Source: Bacteroidota bacterium (GTDB taxonomy: Bacteria; Bacteroidota; Bacteroidia; Cytophagales; Cyclobacteriaceae). Taken from it: a stretch of 64,000 nucleotides of DNA. The notes under the pieces were generated by a model that saw only the letters and a list, made by a program, of their open reading frames with translations, was not told the DNA's origin and did no database searches. The stretch covers positions 92,876 through 156,875 of the forward strand of contig JAFDYX010000001.1 in NCBI GenBank assembly GCA_018267215.1, in the 5' to 3' direction. The position numbers and the translations under genes are program-made. Position 1 is the first letter of the stretch. Every line of letters begins with the position of its first letter. Positions 41,855 to 50,005 of the stretch are shown here, in pieces.

Positions 41855-43126
41855 ATGAAAAGAGACAAATTAGTATTTGACCTGATCGAAAAAGAAAAGC
41901 AGCGTCAGGAACATGGAATAGAATTAATCGCTTCTGAAAATTTTGTCAGCAAACAAGTGATGCAGGCGCAAGGCTCTGTGCTTACCAACAAGTATGCTGA
42001 AGGCCTTCCGGGCAAACGCTATTATGGAGGTTGCGAAGTAGTAGATCAAGTGGAGCAACTGGCTATTGATCGGATCAAAGAATTGTTCGGAGCTGAGTGG
42101 GCTAATGTGCAACCCCACTCGGGCGCTCAGGCCAACGCAGCAGTCATGCTCGCCTGCCTGAAACCGGGCGATAAAATTTTAGGCTTCGATCTTTCGCATG
42201 GCGGCCACCTCACACACGGCTCGCCCGTAAATTTTTCTGGCAAATTATATCATCCTTCATTTTATGGTGTAGAACAAGAAACCGGTCTGATTGATTTCAA
42301 CAAAGTAGTAGAGGTTGCTCAGCGCGAAAAACCTAAAATGATCATCTGTGGTGCTTCCGCATACAGCCGCGATTGGGATTATAAAAAACTGCGCGAGGCT
42401 GCCGATAGCGTGGGCGCCTTGCTGCTGGCCGACATTTCTCATCCGGCCGGGTTGATCGCCCGTGGGTTGCTTAACGACCCGATGGAGCATTGCCACATCG
42501 TTACTACCACAACCCATAAAACATTGCGCGGCCCACGCGGTGGATTAATTATGATCGGCAAAAATTTTGATAACCCCTTCGGATTAAAAACACCTAAGGG
42601 AGAACTAAGAAAAATTTCTTCCGTCTTGGATTCAGGCGTATTTCCCGGCACACAAGGCGGGCCGCTGGAGCACGTCATCGCGGCTAAGGCAATTGCATTC
42701 GGAGAAGCCCTCAGCGATGATTACTTGCAGTATATTGTTCAGGTTGCAAAAAATGCAAAAGCCATGGCAGCCGAGTTTGTTGCCCGTGGTTATAAAATTA
42801 TTTCCGGGGGGACAGACAATCATTTAATGTTGATTGATCTGCGTTCAAAAAACCTTACCGGCAAACTGGCAGAAGAGGCGCTGATCAAAGCTGATATCAC
42901 CATCAATAAAAATATGGTACCGTTTGATACACAAACCCCGATGGTTACTTCCGGCATACGCATCGGCTCTCCGGCCATCACTACCCGTGGGCTGAAAGAA
43001 AAAGACGTGGTGCGCGTGGTGGACTTAATTGATGAAGCTTTGCAGAAGCCGCAGGATGAAAAACACCTGAAAAACGTGAAGAAAAAGGTGAACTTATTGA
43101 TGAAAAAATTTCCATTGTTTAGCTGA
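41855..43126 (+). CDS. glyA: Serine hydroxymethyltransferase
   Basis: A 423-residue PLP enzyme that converts serine and tetrahydrofolate to glycine and methylene-tetrahydrofolate. It shows [40 protein letters not shown], the [18 protein letters not shown] motif, and Lys222 in [14 protein letters not shown], the PLP lysine. The C-terminal [19 protein letters not shown] is also typical. Length is normal. The stop TGA overlaps the tatC ATG by one base, so the glyA-tatC pair is translationally coupled. Confidence 0.97.
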   Translation: MKRDKLVFDLIEKEKQRQEHGIELIASENFVSKQVMQAQGSVLTNKYAEGLPGKRYYGGCEVVDQVEQLAIDRIKELFGAEWANVQPHSGAQANAAVMLACLKPGDKILGFDLSHGGHLTHGSPVNFSGKLYHPSFYGVEQETGLIDFNKVVEVAQREKPKMIICGASAYSRDWDYKKLREAADSVGALLLADISHPAGLIARGLLNDPMEHCHIVTTTTHKTLRGPRGGLIMIGKNFDNPFGLKTPKGELRKISSVLDSGVFPGTQGGPLEHVIAAKAIAFGEALSDDYLQYIVQVAKNAKAMAAEFVARGYKIISGGTDNHLMLIDLRSKNLTGKLAEEALIKADITINKNMVPFDTQTPMVTSGIRIGSPAITTRGLKEKDVVRVVDLIDEALQKPQDEKHLKNVKKKVNLLMKKFPLFS

Positions 43127-43956
43127 TGTCTGAAGAAAAAGAAATGTCATTCCTCGACCATCTCGAGGAATTACGGTGGCATGTGGTAAAGGCTGTGGCC
43201 GCCATTATATTATGCTCCATATTCGGTTTTATTTTTGTTGAGTGGATATTTGATCATATCCTCTTTGCGCCCAGCCGTATAGATTTCCCTACATTCAAGT
43301 GGCTGTGCAAACTGGGAGAATTGGTGGGCGCTCAAGACCAGTTGTGTGTTAAGTCATTTGACTTTAAAGTACAAAGCCGCAACATGACCGGGCAATTCAT
43401 GATGTCCATCACCGCTTCTTTTGTCATCGGTTTGATCATTGCCTTCCCGTATGTATTCTGGCAAATCTGGAGCTTTGTTAAACCGGGGTTGTTAAAAAAA
43501 GAAAAATCTTCTGCACGTGGCGCTGTGTTTGCTGTGTCGTTTCTCTTTTTGTTAGGTGTTGCCTTTGGGTATTATATTTTGTCGCCTATGACCATCTGGT
43601 TTTTATCTACCTACACGGTCAGTTCGCAAATAGTTAATCAGTTTGATATTACGTCCTATGTCTCTACAGTTGTCAGTATGGTTTTGGGTTGTGGGCTGCT
43701 GTTTCAATTTCCTGTAGCGGTTTATTTTCTTACCATGATTGGCATACTTACGCCCCAGTACATGCGCAAGTTTCGCAAGCACTCGATTGTGGGTATCGTC
43801 ATCGGGAGTGCCATCATTACCCCTTCATCCGATCCTTTTACTTTAATGCTTGTTGCGCTGCCTCTTTACTTTTTATTTGAAATCAGTATATTCATCTCAG
43901 CAGTGGTAGTCAAGCAAAAAGAAAAAGAAGAGGCCGCTGAAATCAAAGCTGATTAA
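43126..43956 (+). CDS. tatC: Sec-independent protein translocase TatC
   Basis: A 276-residue inner-membrane protein with six helices. The N-terminal signature MSFLDHLEELRWHVVKAV and the internal FVKPGLLKKEKSSARGAVFA are characteristic, with a longer periplasmic loop between helices 1 and 2 (residues about 42-85), usual in Bacteroidota. TatC binds twin-arginine signal peptides and exports folded proteins. TatA genes are not in the window. It starts on the last base of the glyA stop codon and is followed 11 bp later by rpiB. Confidence 0.95.
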   Translation: MSEEKEMSFLDHLEELRWHVVKAVAAIILCSIFGFIFVEWIFDHILFAPSRIDFPTFKWLCKLGELVGAQDQLCVKSFDFKVQSRNMTGQFMMSITASFVIGLIIAFPYVFWQIWSFVKPGLLKKEKSSARGAVFAVSFLFLLGVAFGYYILSPMTIWFLSTYTVSSQIVNQFDITSYVSTVVSMVLGCGLLFQFPVAVYFLTMIGILTPQYMRKFRKHSIVGIVIGSAIITPSSDPFTLMLVALPLYFLFEISIFISAVVVKQKEKEEAAEIKAD

Positions 43957-43967
43957 CTTTCATACGA

Positions 43968-44399
43968 ATGAAAAAAATTGCTATAGGTGCCGACCATGCC
44001 GGTTACGAATTGAAAGAGCAACTAAAAAAAGTGCTCGATCAAAAAGGATATACTGTTAAAGACTTTGGCACATACAGCACCGAGTCGGCTGATTATGCCG
44101 ACTTTGCCCATCCTGTTTCGATCGCAGTAGAAAATAAAGAGTGCGACCTCGGCTTGCTGATTTGTGGCAGCGCCAATGGAGTGGCCATGACGGCCAATAA
44201 ACACCAACATATACGGGCGGCCATCTGCTGGACAGAGGAGTTGGGTGCGCTGGCGCGCCAGCACAATAATGCCAATGTGTTGTGCTTGCCTGCACGTTTC
44301 GTTAGCCGGGAATTAGCCGAAAAAATTTTAGACCGTTTTTTACATTCTTCTTTTGAAGGGGGGCGGCACGCCCGGAGGGTTGATAAAATCAGTTGTTAA
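43968..44399 (+). CDS. rpiB: Ribose 5-phosphate isomerase B
   Basis: A 143-residue RpiB, which interconverts ribose 5-phosphate and ribulose 5-phosphate. KKIAIGADHAGYELKEQLKK at the N-terminus, then the active site region GLLICGSANGVAMTANKHQH and RAAICWTEELGALARQHNNA, followed by NVLCLPARFVSRELAEKILD. The catalytic Cys precedes GSANG, a Bacteroidota variant of the GTGIG seen in enterobacteria. It has a fairly usual length and is part of the glyA-tatC-rpiB-nitroreductase run with short gaps of 6-11 bp. Confidence 0.93.
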   Translation: MKKIAIGADHAGYELKEQLKKVLDQKGYTVKDFGTYSTESADYADFAHPVSIAVENKECDLGLLICGSANGVAMTANKHQHIRAAICWTEELGALARQHNNANVLCLPARFVSRELAEKILDRFLHSSFEGGRHARRVDKISC

Positions 44400-44405
44400 T
44401 TTTTT

Positions 44406-44996
44406 ATGTCCAACTTTGATACAGCCCAGTTTAATGAATTGATCCACAGTCGCAGGTCTGTTTATACACGAGATTATTCGGGTGAAAGAGTGGATGATGC
44501 CATTGTGTTACAAATGCTTGAAAATGCAAACTGGGCGCCCTCCCATAAGCTTACTGAGCCGTGGCGTTTTGTGGTTTTTACAAATGATGGATTGAAAAAA
44601 CTGGCTGATTTTCAGAGTGCCTGTTATAAACAAGTGACTACATCTAACGGCACATTCGATAAAAAAAAATGGGAAGGACTGAAGACAAAACCACTGGAGT
44701 GCTCTCACATCATCGCCATCGGCATGAAACGGCATGCAGAAAAAGGGCTTCCCGAGTGGGAAGAACTGGGCGCTGTATTTTGTGCCATAGAAAACATGTA
44801 TCTCACCGCCACAGTTTATGGTGTGGGGTGTTACTTGAGTACCGGAGGGATTACCAACTTTGAAGAAGCCAAAGAGTTTTTTGGGTTGGAAAAAAGCGAC
44901 CGTCTTGTTGGTTTTATGCATCTGGGCGTGCCCAAGAATGCACTGCCTCTCGGCAGACGAAAATCCACAGAAGAAAAAGTGACATGGATCCGATAA
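44406..44996 (+). CDS. Nitroreductase family protein
   Basis: A 196-residue FMN-dependent nitroreductase-like protein. The N-terminal FNELIHSRRSVYTRDYSGER motif, LENANWAPSHKLTEPWRFVV and the C-terminal VGFMHLGVPKNALPLGRRKS are typical of the YdjA-type small subfamily. It probably uses NAD(P)H to reduce quinones or nitro compounds; the physiological substrate is not known. It starts 6 bp after rpiB and overlaps the following dehydratase by 13 bp. Confidence 0.88.
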   Translation: MSNFDTAQFNELIHSRRSVYTRDYSGERVDDAIVLQMLENANWAPSHKLTEPWRFVVFTNDGLKKLADFQSACYKQVTTSNGTFDKKKWEGLKTKPLECSHIIAIGMKRHAEKGLPEWEELGAVFCAIENMYLTATVYGVGCYLSTGGITNFEEAKEFFGLEKSDRLVGFMHLGVPKNALPLGRRKSTEEKVTWIR

Positions 44997-45940
44997 TTAC
45001 CCGCAGCGATATTGAGGAGGCACACGAGCGCATCAAACCGTACATTCATCGCACGCCTGTTCTCACCAGCCATAGCATTGATGAACTGGCCGGTTGTTCT
45101 CTTTTTTTTAAATGCGAAAATTTTCAGAACGTAGGTGCCTTCAAAGCTAGAGGAGCCACGAACGCTGCCCTTAACTTGCCTGCCGATTTATTGGCAAAAG
45201 GGCTGGCCACACATTCTTCGGGCAACCATGCACAAGCCATTGCCCGTGCGGCAAAAATATTGAATGTCAAATCGTATATCGTTATGCCGCGCACAGCCCC
45301 GGAAATTAAAAAAAGAGGCGTGCGTGCGTATGGCGGAGAAATTTTTGAATGCGAGCCAACCCTTGCGGCACGAGAAGAAACATTGGCACAGGTAATCAGC
45401 AAAACAGGTGCTACAGAAATTCATCCTTTCAATAATTACGATGTTATCATAGGCCAGGCCACTGCAGCAAAAGAATTGTTTGAAGAAATAAAAAACATAA
45501 ATATGGTGTTAGCTCCGGTAGGGGGCGGGGGCTTGTTAAGCGGAACCGCCTATGCTGCCAATTATTTCTCTCCTGATACGGTGGTCATCGCTGCCGAACC
45601 GGCTGGTTCGGATGATGCTTACCGCTCTTTGAAAAGCGGACGAATAGAGCCGGCTCAATCACAATCCATAGCCGATGGTTTGTTAACCACATTAGGCGAC
45701 AAACCTTTTGCTATCATCAAAAGCAAGGTGGCAGAAGTGATCACTGTTTCTGATGAAGAGATACTTGCGGCCATGCGATTGGTGTGGGAGCGACTGAAAA
45801 TTGTTATTGAACCTTCTGCCGCTGTGCCGGTAGCTGCTGTTTTAAAAGTGGGCGATCAGTTAGCTAATCAGAAAGTGGGAATCATCCTTTCCGGAGGAAA
45901 TGTGGACTTAGAAAAATTTTCAAAATTGCTGTCCTCTTGA
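44984..45940 (+). CDS. PLP-dependent serine/threonine dehydratase or serine racemase
   Basis: A 318-residue fold-type II PLP enzyme. Lys54 in FQNVGAFKARGA forms the Schiff base, and the phosphate loop is PVGGGGLLSGTA. Other marks are IHRTPVLTSHSIDELAG, TPEIKKRGVRAYGGEI-like sequence and FNNYDVIIGQATAAKELFEE. It lacks the C-terminal ACT regulatory domain of biosynthetic IlvA, which suggests a catabolic TdcB-like or serine racemase role. Racemase and dehydratase cannot be told apart by eye. It overlaps the nitroreductase gene by 13 bp and is the last gene of this run. Confidence 0.9.
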   Translation: MDPIITRSDIEEAHERIKPYIHRTPVLTSHSIDELAGCSLFFKCENFQNVGAFKARGATNAALNLPADLLAKGLATHSSGNHAQAIARAAKILNVKSYIVMPRTAPEIKKRGVRAYGGEIFECEPTLAAREETLAQVISKTGATEIHPFNNYDVIIGQATAAKELFEEIKNINMVLAPVGGGGLLSGTAYAANYFSPDTVVIAAEPAGSDDAYRSLKSGRIEPAQSQSIADGLLTTLGDKPFAIIKSKVAEVITVSDEEILAAMRLVWERLKIVIEPSAAVPVAAVLKVGDQLANQKVGIILSGGNVDLEKFSKLLSS

Positions 45941-45943
45941 AAT

Positions 45944-47176
45944 CTATAACTCGTTTAGCAACCTAAATTCCTTTTTCAATATTTCTGATCCGCGCCTCAG
46001 TTCCAATCTGATTCTTTTTCCGGGTTTCGTATCAAAATAGCTGTCCACTTCATTTAACTGCATGGCCTCGGTTGGGTTTTCGTTTATTTCCAAAATCTTA
46101 TCTCCCACCAAAATGCCTGCTGAATAACCCGGTGAGTTTTTTCTTACGCTACTCACGCTAAATTCATTTAGTTTTTGACCTTCCGCTTTTACGGTAAGGC
46201 CGCTCATGTTGTAAAACGATTTTTTACGGAAGAAAGAATTGGGCTTCATGTAAATTCGCTCATTGGGAAAATCAAAAATCACATCAAACCGGCTCAGCAC
46301 ATCTCCGCCTATCGATCCGTTCCGGTGTACTAATTTCAACATTTGCAGGGTGTCGAAATAACTTCGTGCATCCGGGAAACTGGTGATCATTTCATTAATA
46401 GTATATCTCCCGATTTTAAGTTGTTTTATCCTTGCCATCCGGCCGGCAATATCTCCTCCCAGCCCTCTACCCACAATACATTCAATATTTTTTGGCGGTA
46501 GCACAATTTTTCCATTCGATTCAGTATCTAAAAACAAGCCGTGGCTGGCGCCTGTGTCTATCATTAGCTTGGCACTAAAACTTGTGGTGTCATTTATCTT
46601 GAGTGCGGCAACATAATACGGTTTAGTGTCTTCTACCGTAATGGGCAACATGGCGTACCTCCTGTTGGGTTTAAATTTTTGAGGAGACATCAATACAAGT
46701 TTTTTTGCCCGATAGTCTATCCTAACTACAAATCTGCAAAAGAGCTCATAGCCTAAAATGCCATGTACTTCGGTGCCCAGAGAATTTCTCAGTTCGAGAA
46801 AATCATTTTCCAAAACCATAATGGCGTGGCCTCGTCCCCGCACACCGGGCATGTCAATTGTTATATTATTAGCGATGTATGCATTGACCAAATTTTTTCC
46901 ACCTGGTGCAGAGATGACAAATTTTTTTGAATAGATCAGGTGCAGAATATCCCCGTATATTTTTTCGGTGAGGATAGTGGTGCGCACGCCTGTATCAACA
47001 ATAAATTTCAGTGGCAGTTGGTTATTCAGAATTACCGGCACCACCACTAAGTTATTATGCACTTCTATCGGAATTTCTACTTCTTTGACTTTGTCGGTAA
47101 ACGAAAAGCCCAATTGCCCCCGACTTTGCAGGCAACCCATACAAAAGGCGCACGCTATAACAACTCGCAGAAACAT
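45944..47176 (-). CDS. Retropepsin-like aspartyl protease with PDZ domain
   Basis: A 410-residue exported protein (signal region FLRVVIACAFCMGCLQSRGQ). It contains two retropepsin-like halves: the first with LKFIVDTGVRTTILTEKIYG, the second with KLMIDTGASHGLFLDTESNG, each giving one catalytic Asp in DTG. A PDZ domain follows near the C-terminus (SPGYSAGILVGDKILEINEN). It is a Bacteroidota type of unknown substrate, possibly acting in the periplasm. The upstream GTG at 47182 is in frame, but ATG 47176 fits the signal peptide. It converges with the dehydratase, with 3 bp between stops. Confidence 0.86.
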   Translation of the reverse strand: MFLRVVIACAFCMGCLQSRGQLGFSFTDKVKEVEIPIEVHNNLVVVPVILNNQLPLKFIVDTGVRTTILTEKIYGDILHLIYSKKFVISAPGGKNLVNAYIANNITIDMPGVRGRGHAIMVLENDFLELRNSLGTEVHGILGYELFCRFVVRIDYRAKKLVLMSPQKFKPNRRYAMLPITVEDTKPYYVAALKINDTTSFSAKLMIDTGASHGLFLDTESNGKIVLPPKNIECIVGRGLGGDIAGRMARIKQLKIGRYTINEMITSFPDARSYFDTLQMLKLVHRNGSIGGDVLSRFDVIFDFPNERIYMKPNSFFRKKSFYNMSGLTVKAEGQKLNEFSVSSVRKNSPGYSAGILVGDKILEINENPTEAMQLNEVDSYFDTKPGKRIRLELRRGSEILKKEFRLLNEL

Positions 47177-47213
47177 ATCCACAAGCTAACTAAATCAATT
47201 AAAATTTTTTAGA

Positions 47214-47756
47214 CTAAATGATATCTACCCCCATTAACGTGAGCAGCGTATGAGGGTTATCGGAAATTTTAATAGCGGAAAAATCTTTGGGGTTTAAAAA
47301 ACCATCGTTCACCATTTTTTTCATTTGGGCGATGAGCAGATCGAAAAATGAATTGGTGTTCAGTATGCCTACAGGCTGATCTATTAACCCCAATTGTTTC
47401 CATGAAATAATTTCAGCAAATTCATCTAATGTTCCCCATCCACCGGGCAGAGTAATAAAGGCATCGGAAATCTCCGCCATCCTTCGTTTTCTTTCGTGCA
47501 TGGTATTGACAATCTCCAACTGGGTTAAGCCTGTGTGGCCAACCTCCTTTTTCATCAGGAAGTGAGGGATTACTCCTATTACTTTGCCTCCGTGTGAGAG
47601 AACCTCGTCTGCCAAAATGCCCATTAGCCCAATATTGCCACCACCGTACACCAATGTAGAATTACTCTTGGCCAGCAGCCTGCCTATTTCGGCTGTTGCT
47701 TTTTGGTATTGCGAGTCATGCCCTGAAGCCGACCCACAAAAAAAACAAATGTTCAT
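47214..47756 (-). CDS. LOG-family protein (putative phosphoribohydrolase)
   Basis: A 180-residue Rossmann-like protein with CFFCGSASGHDSQYQKATAE, LVYGGGNIGLMGILADEVL, MHERKRRMAEISDAFITLPG and the diagnostic PGGWGTLDEFAEIISWKQLG. Members of the family cleave cytokinin or nucleoside monophosphates; they were once annotated as lysine decarboxylases. The bacterial role outside plants is not settled. A 35-residue membrane protein is encoded just upstream (8 bp gap), and both probably use the promoter at 47893-47925. Confidence 0.9.
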   Translation of the reverse strand: MNICFFCGSASGHDSQYQKATAEIGRLLAKSNSTLVYGGGNIGLMGILADEVLSHGGKVIGVIPHFLMKKEVGHTGLTQLEIVNTMHERKRRMAEISDAFITLPGGWGTLDEFAEIISWKQLGLIDQPVGILNTNSFFDLLIAQMKKMVNDGFLNPKDFSAIKISDNPHTLLTLMGVDII

Positions 47757-47764
47757 TCAGCCGA

Positions 47765-47872
47765 TCAGTGCTTAACATCGTGCTCGTTGTTACTCACCTT
47801 ACTGTTGGGGAACAGCCAGATGGAAACAATGGCGAGAACGAATAGCGCGATAACAACACCGTATACAGACAT
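47765..47872 (-). CDS. Small single-helix membrane protein (35 residues)
   Basis: An open frame from an ATG at 47872 to a TGA at 47765-47767. It begins SVYGVVIALFVLAIVSIWLF, a strongly hydrophobic helix, and ends with a polar tail (NSKVSNNEHDVKH). It lies 8 bp before the LOG-family gene on the same strand and 21 bases downstream of a full TTG-N22-TATTTTTG promoter, so an mRNA is expected to start just before it. The product is unknown. A random open frame of this size is possible, but promoter, spacing and composition favour a real gene. Confidence 0.55.
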   Translation of the reverse strand: MSVYGVVIALFVLAIVSIWLFPNSKVSNNEHDVKH

Positions 47873-47892
47873 GTTTTTAAAATTTTATCCGT

Positions 47893-47925
47893 CAAAAATA
47901 GATTTCGCTTTTTAAATATTTGCAA
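47893..47925 (-). promoter_or_regulatory. Predicted promoter of the small membrane protein and LOG genes
   Basis: On the minus strand a TTG (47923-47925) and TATTTTTG (47893-47900) are separated by 22 bases, within the TTTG-N17-23-TAnnTTTG range. The expected start of transcription is close to 47886, giving a leader of about 14 bases before the small open frame. Confidence 0.55.
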
Positions 47926-47981
47926 TTTGCTGAAAGAAAATTATGAGATTTAATAATTAATCGGTTTTTCTCTTTCCGGTC

Positions 47982-48527
47982 ATGAAAAAAACAATGATAA
48001 TTGGCGGTATTGCGGTGTTTTTGCTAGTCGTTGCTTTTTTTTTCTTCCGGATCAATACAAAATCCAGCAGCCCGGAAGGAAAGGTTGAATTCAGGGATGA
48101 TAGTTTAAAAATAAATATTTACTACTGCCGACCCTATAAGCGCGGCCGCGAGATTTTTGGGAAACTGGTTCCTTATGGCAAAACCTGGAGAACAGGTGCT
48201 AACGAGGCCACTACATTTGAAACCAATAAAGATCTAAAATTTGGCGACAAGGTGTTGAAAACCGGCCAGTATAGTTTGTGGTCAGTTCCAAACGAAAAAA
48301 GTTGGCTAGTTGTATTCAATTCGCATATCCCCATGTGGGGGGTTGACTTTCATGGCGAGGCTCAGCGAAATACGTCAACCGATGCACTCGTTGTAGAAGT
48401 GCCCGTGGTTGCTCAAAACAAGGTGTTTGAACAATTTACTCTGTCCATCGAAAAAGTAGTGGATGGCGCTGAGTTGGTTTTCATTTGGGACAAAACAGTT
48501 GTCGTTGTTCCCTTCACAATAAAATAA
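47982..48527 (+). CDS. DUF2911-domain protein
   Basis: A 181-residue protein with an N-terminal helix or signal anchor (IIGGIAVFLLVVAFFFFRI) and a DUF2911 beta-sandwich: INIYYCRPYKRGREIFGKLV, PYGKTWRTGANEATTFETN, GQYSLWSVPNEKSWLVVFNS and later FTLSIEKVVDGAELVFIWDK. The family is common in Bacteroidota and has no assigned role. The protein probably sits in the periplasm, tethered to the inner membrane. It precedes the hisA-like gene by 4 bp and may share its transcript. Confidence 0.85.
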   Translation: MKKTMIIGGIAVFLLVVAFFFFRINTKSSSPEGKVEFRDDSLKINIYYCRPYKRGREIFGKLVPYGKTWRTGANEATTFETNKDLKFGDKVLKTGQYSLWSVPNEKSWLVVFNSHIPMWGVDFHGEAQRNTSTDALVVEVPVVAQNKVFEQFTLSIEKVVDGAELVFIWDKTVVVVPFTIK

Positions 48528-48531
48528 TGAT

Positions 48532-49269
48532 ATGATTCAGATTATACCCTCCATCGCTATACGCCAAAATAAAGTAGTAAAAATGCGGAAAGGCGTAGTA
48601 GGCAGCGAAAAGATTTATGATGAAAACCCGATAGACCTTGCCAAGCGTTTCGAAGACCATGGCATTCAGATATTGCACTTGGTGGATCTTGACGGAGCCG
48701 AGCGCGGCAGCCCTAAAAATTATCACGTACTAGAAACCATTGCTGGCCACACCAAATTAAAAATTGATTTTACGGGAGGCATTTCTACGGATGGTGATGT
48801 AGGCAAAGCATTTGAGTATGGAGCCGACTATATCACAGCATCAAGTATTGCTGTTATCCATCCGGAAATATTTTCTCAATGGATTATGTCTTATGGCAAC
48901 GAAAGAGTAACCCTCGGTGCCGATGTGGTTGATATTAAATCTAAAAAAGTTGCGTTCCGCGGGTGGCAGAAGAACTCAGAACTTCATCTCTTCGATCATC
49001 TCCGGTTTTTTCATGATCGCGGCCTGAAGTATGCCAAATGCACGGATATTTCGCGCGATGGTGTGCTGGAAGGTGCCAACTTTGAGTTCTATCAAGAGTT
49101 GATTGATACCTTCCCGCACTTGAAAATTTTAGCCAGCGGGGGTGTACGCGGTGTGGACGATATCAAAAGGCTAAACGACATGGGTATTTTTGCCGTCATC
49201 TTCGGCAAGGCCTACTACGAAGGTGTTCTCGACCTTAAAGATCTTGAGTCTTTTTTAGTAAAAAAATAA
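48532..49269 (+). CDS. HisA-like TIM-barrel protein lacking the first catalytic aspartate
   Basis: A 245-residue protein clearly homologous to phosphoribosylformimino-5-aminoimidazole carboxamide ribotide isomerase (HisA). It keeps ILHLVDLDGAERGSPKNYHV, KIDFTGGISTDGDVGKAFE, the CTDISRDGVLEGANFEFYQE loop and KILASGGVRGVDDIKRLND, which bind the two phosphates. In true HisA the first strand reads IIPAIDL with a catalytic Asp; here it is IIPSIAIRQNK with Ala9 in that place. The second catalytic Asp is present as Asp134 before IKSKKVAFRGW. No other his gene is nearby. I infer a divergent or inactive paralogue, with a different substrate or a binding role. Confidence 0.85.
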   Translation: MIQIIPSIAIRQNKVVKMRKGVVGSEKIYDENPIDLAKRFEDHGIQILHLVDLDGAERGSPKNYHVLETIAGHTKLKIDFTGGISTDGDVGKAFEYGADYITASSIAVIHPEIFSQWIMSYGNERVTLGADVVDIKSKKVAFRGWQKNSELHLFDHLRFFHDRGLKYAKCTDISRDGVLEGANFEFYQELIDTFPHLKILASGGVRGVDDIKRLNDMGIFAVIFGKAYYEGVLDLKDLESFLVKK

Positions 49270-49290
49270 ATAGAGAAACTTTGAGTTTGA

Positions 49291-49623
49291 TCAGCGATCT
49301 ACGATGTCCGAGAACTTGAACCGCTGAATGATGAAATAAAGAAAGTTAAATGAAAGAGGGTCTTTCTCATTTGGCTTTACTTGCTGATCCGCCTTTTTAG
49401 CAGACGAAGCCGGAACAATCGTTTCGCGTACGGAAGATGCTGTTTTCGGTTGTTTCGCCTCTACTTCTATCAACAAAGTTTTGTCTTCGTTTAAATTCAA
49501 TTCGGGATAGGCACTAATATCCTGACCTTCTGTTTCGGGTTGTCTCTCTTGTGCTACGGCCACATTTTTGCACAGCAGCACGAGTGCAAAAATTGACAAC
49601 AAAACGGTTAATTTTAATCGCAT
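49291..49623 (-). CDS. Secreted small protein of unknown function
   Basis: A 110-residue protein with a signal peptide (LLSIFALVLLCKNVAVAQE), a low-complexity middle (residues about 25-85) rich in Glu, Lys and Ala, and a hydrophobic/basic end SFNFLYFIIQRFKFSDIVDR. I do not recognise the family, but the terminal FxFxDIV-like block looks conserved rather than random. It converges with the hisA-like gene (about 21 bp) and is divergent from csaA across 48 bp. The intergenic region shows no clear TAnnTTTG box. Confidence 0.6.
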   Translation of the reverse strand: MRLKLTVLLSIFALVLLCKNVAVAQERQPETEGQDISAYPELNLNEDKTLLIEVEAKQPKTASSVRETIVPASSAKKADQQVKPNEKDPLSFNFLYFIIQRFKFSDIVDR

Positions 49624-49671
49624 TTGATTGTGACCTTTTTCAATAGCAAGGCAATCTAACTAAAAAAATTT

Positions 49672-50004
49672 ATGATTTCATCGGATGACTTTAATAAAAT
49701 TGACATCAGGGCCGGAACGGTCATTAAAATAGAGGCTTTTGAAGGTGCCAAAAAGCCGGCTTTTAAACTTTGGATAGATTTGGGGCCTGAAATCGGCATA
49801 AAAACTTCCAGTGCCCAGATTACCGCGTTATATACCCAAGAAAATCTGTTAGGCCATCAGGTTGTTTGTGTGGTTAATTTCCCACCCAAACAAATCGGCC
49901 ATTTTATGTCCGAGGTCTTGGTAACGGGTTTTCCTGACTTGCAAAAAAATGTAGTTCTTGCTTCTACAGATAAAAGAGTACCCAACGGTTCTAAACTTTT
50001 TTAA
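49672..50004 (+). CDS. csaA: tRNA-binding chaperone-like protein CsaA
   Basis: A 110-residue single EMAP/OB-fold protein. [40 protein letters not shown], the [20 protein letters not shown] strand and the C-terminal [11 protein letters not shown] are characteristic of CsaA, a homodimer with tRNA and protein-secretion-related binding activity. Normal length. It ends 1 bp before the murF-alr start, so the two are likely cotranscribed. Confidence 0.93.
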   Translation: MISSDDFNKIDIRAGTVIKIEAFEGAKKPAFKLWIDLGPEIGIKTSSAQITALYTQENLLGHQVVCVVNFPPKQIGHFMSEVLVTGFPDLQKNVVLASTDKRVPNGSKLF

Positions 50005-50005
50005 A

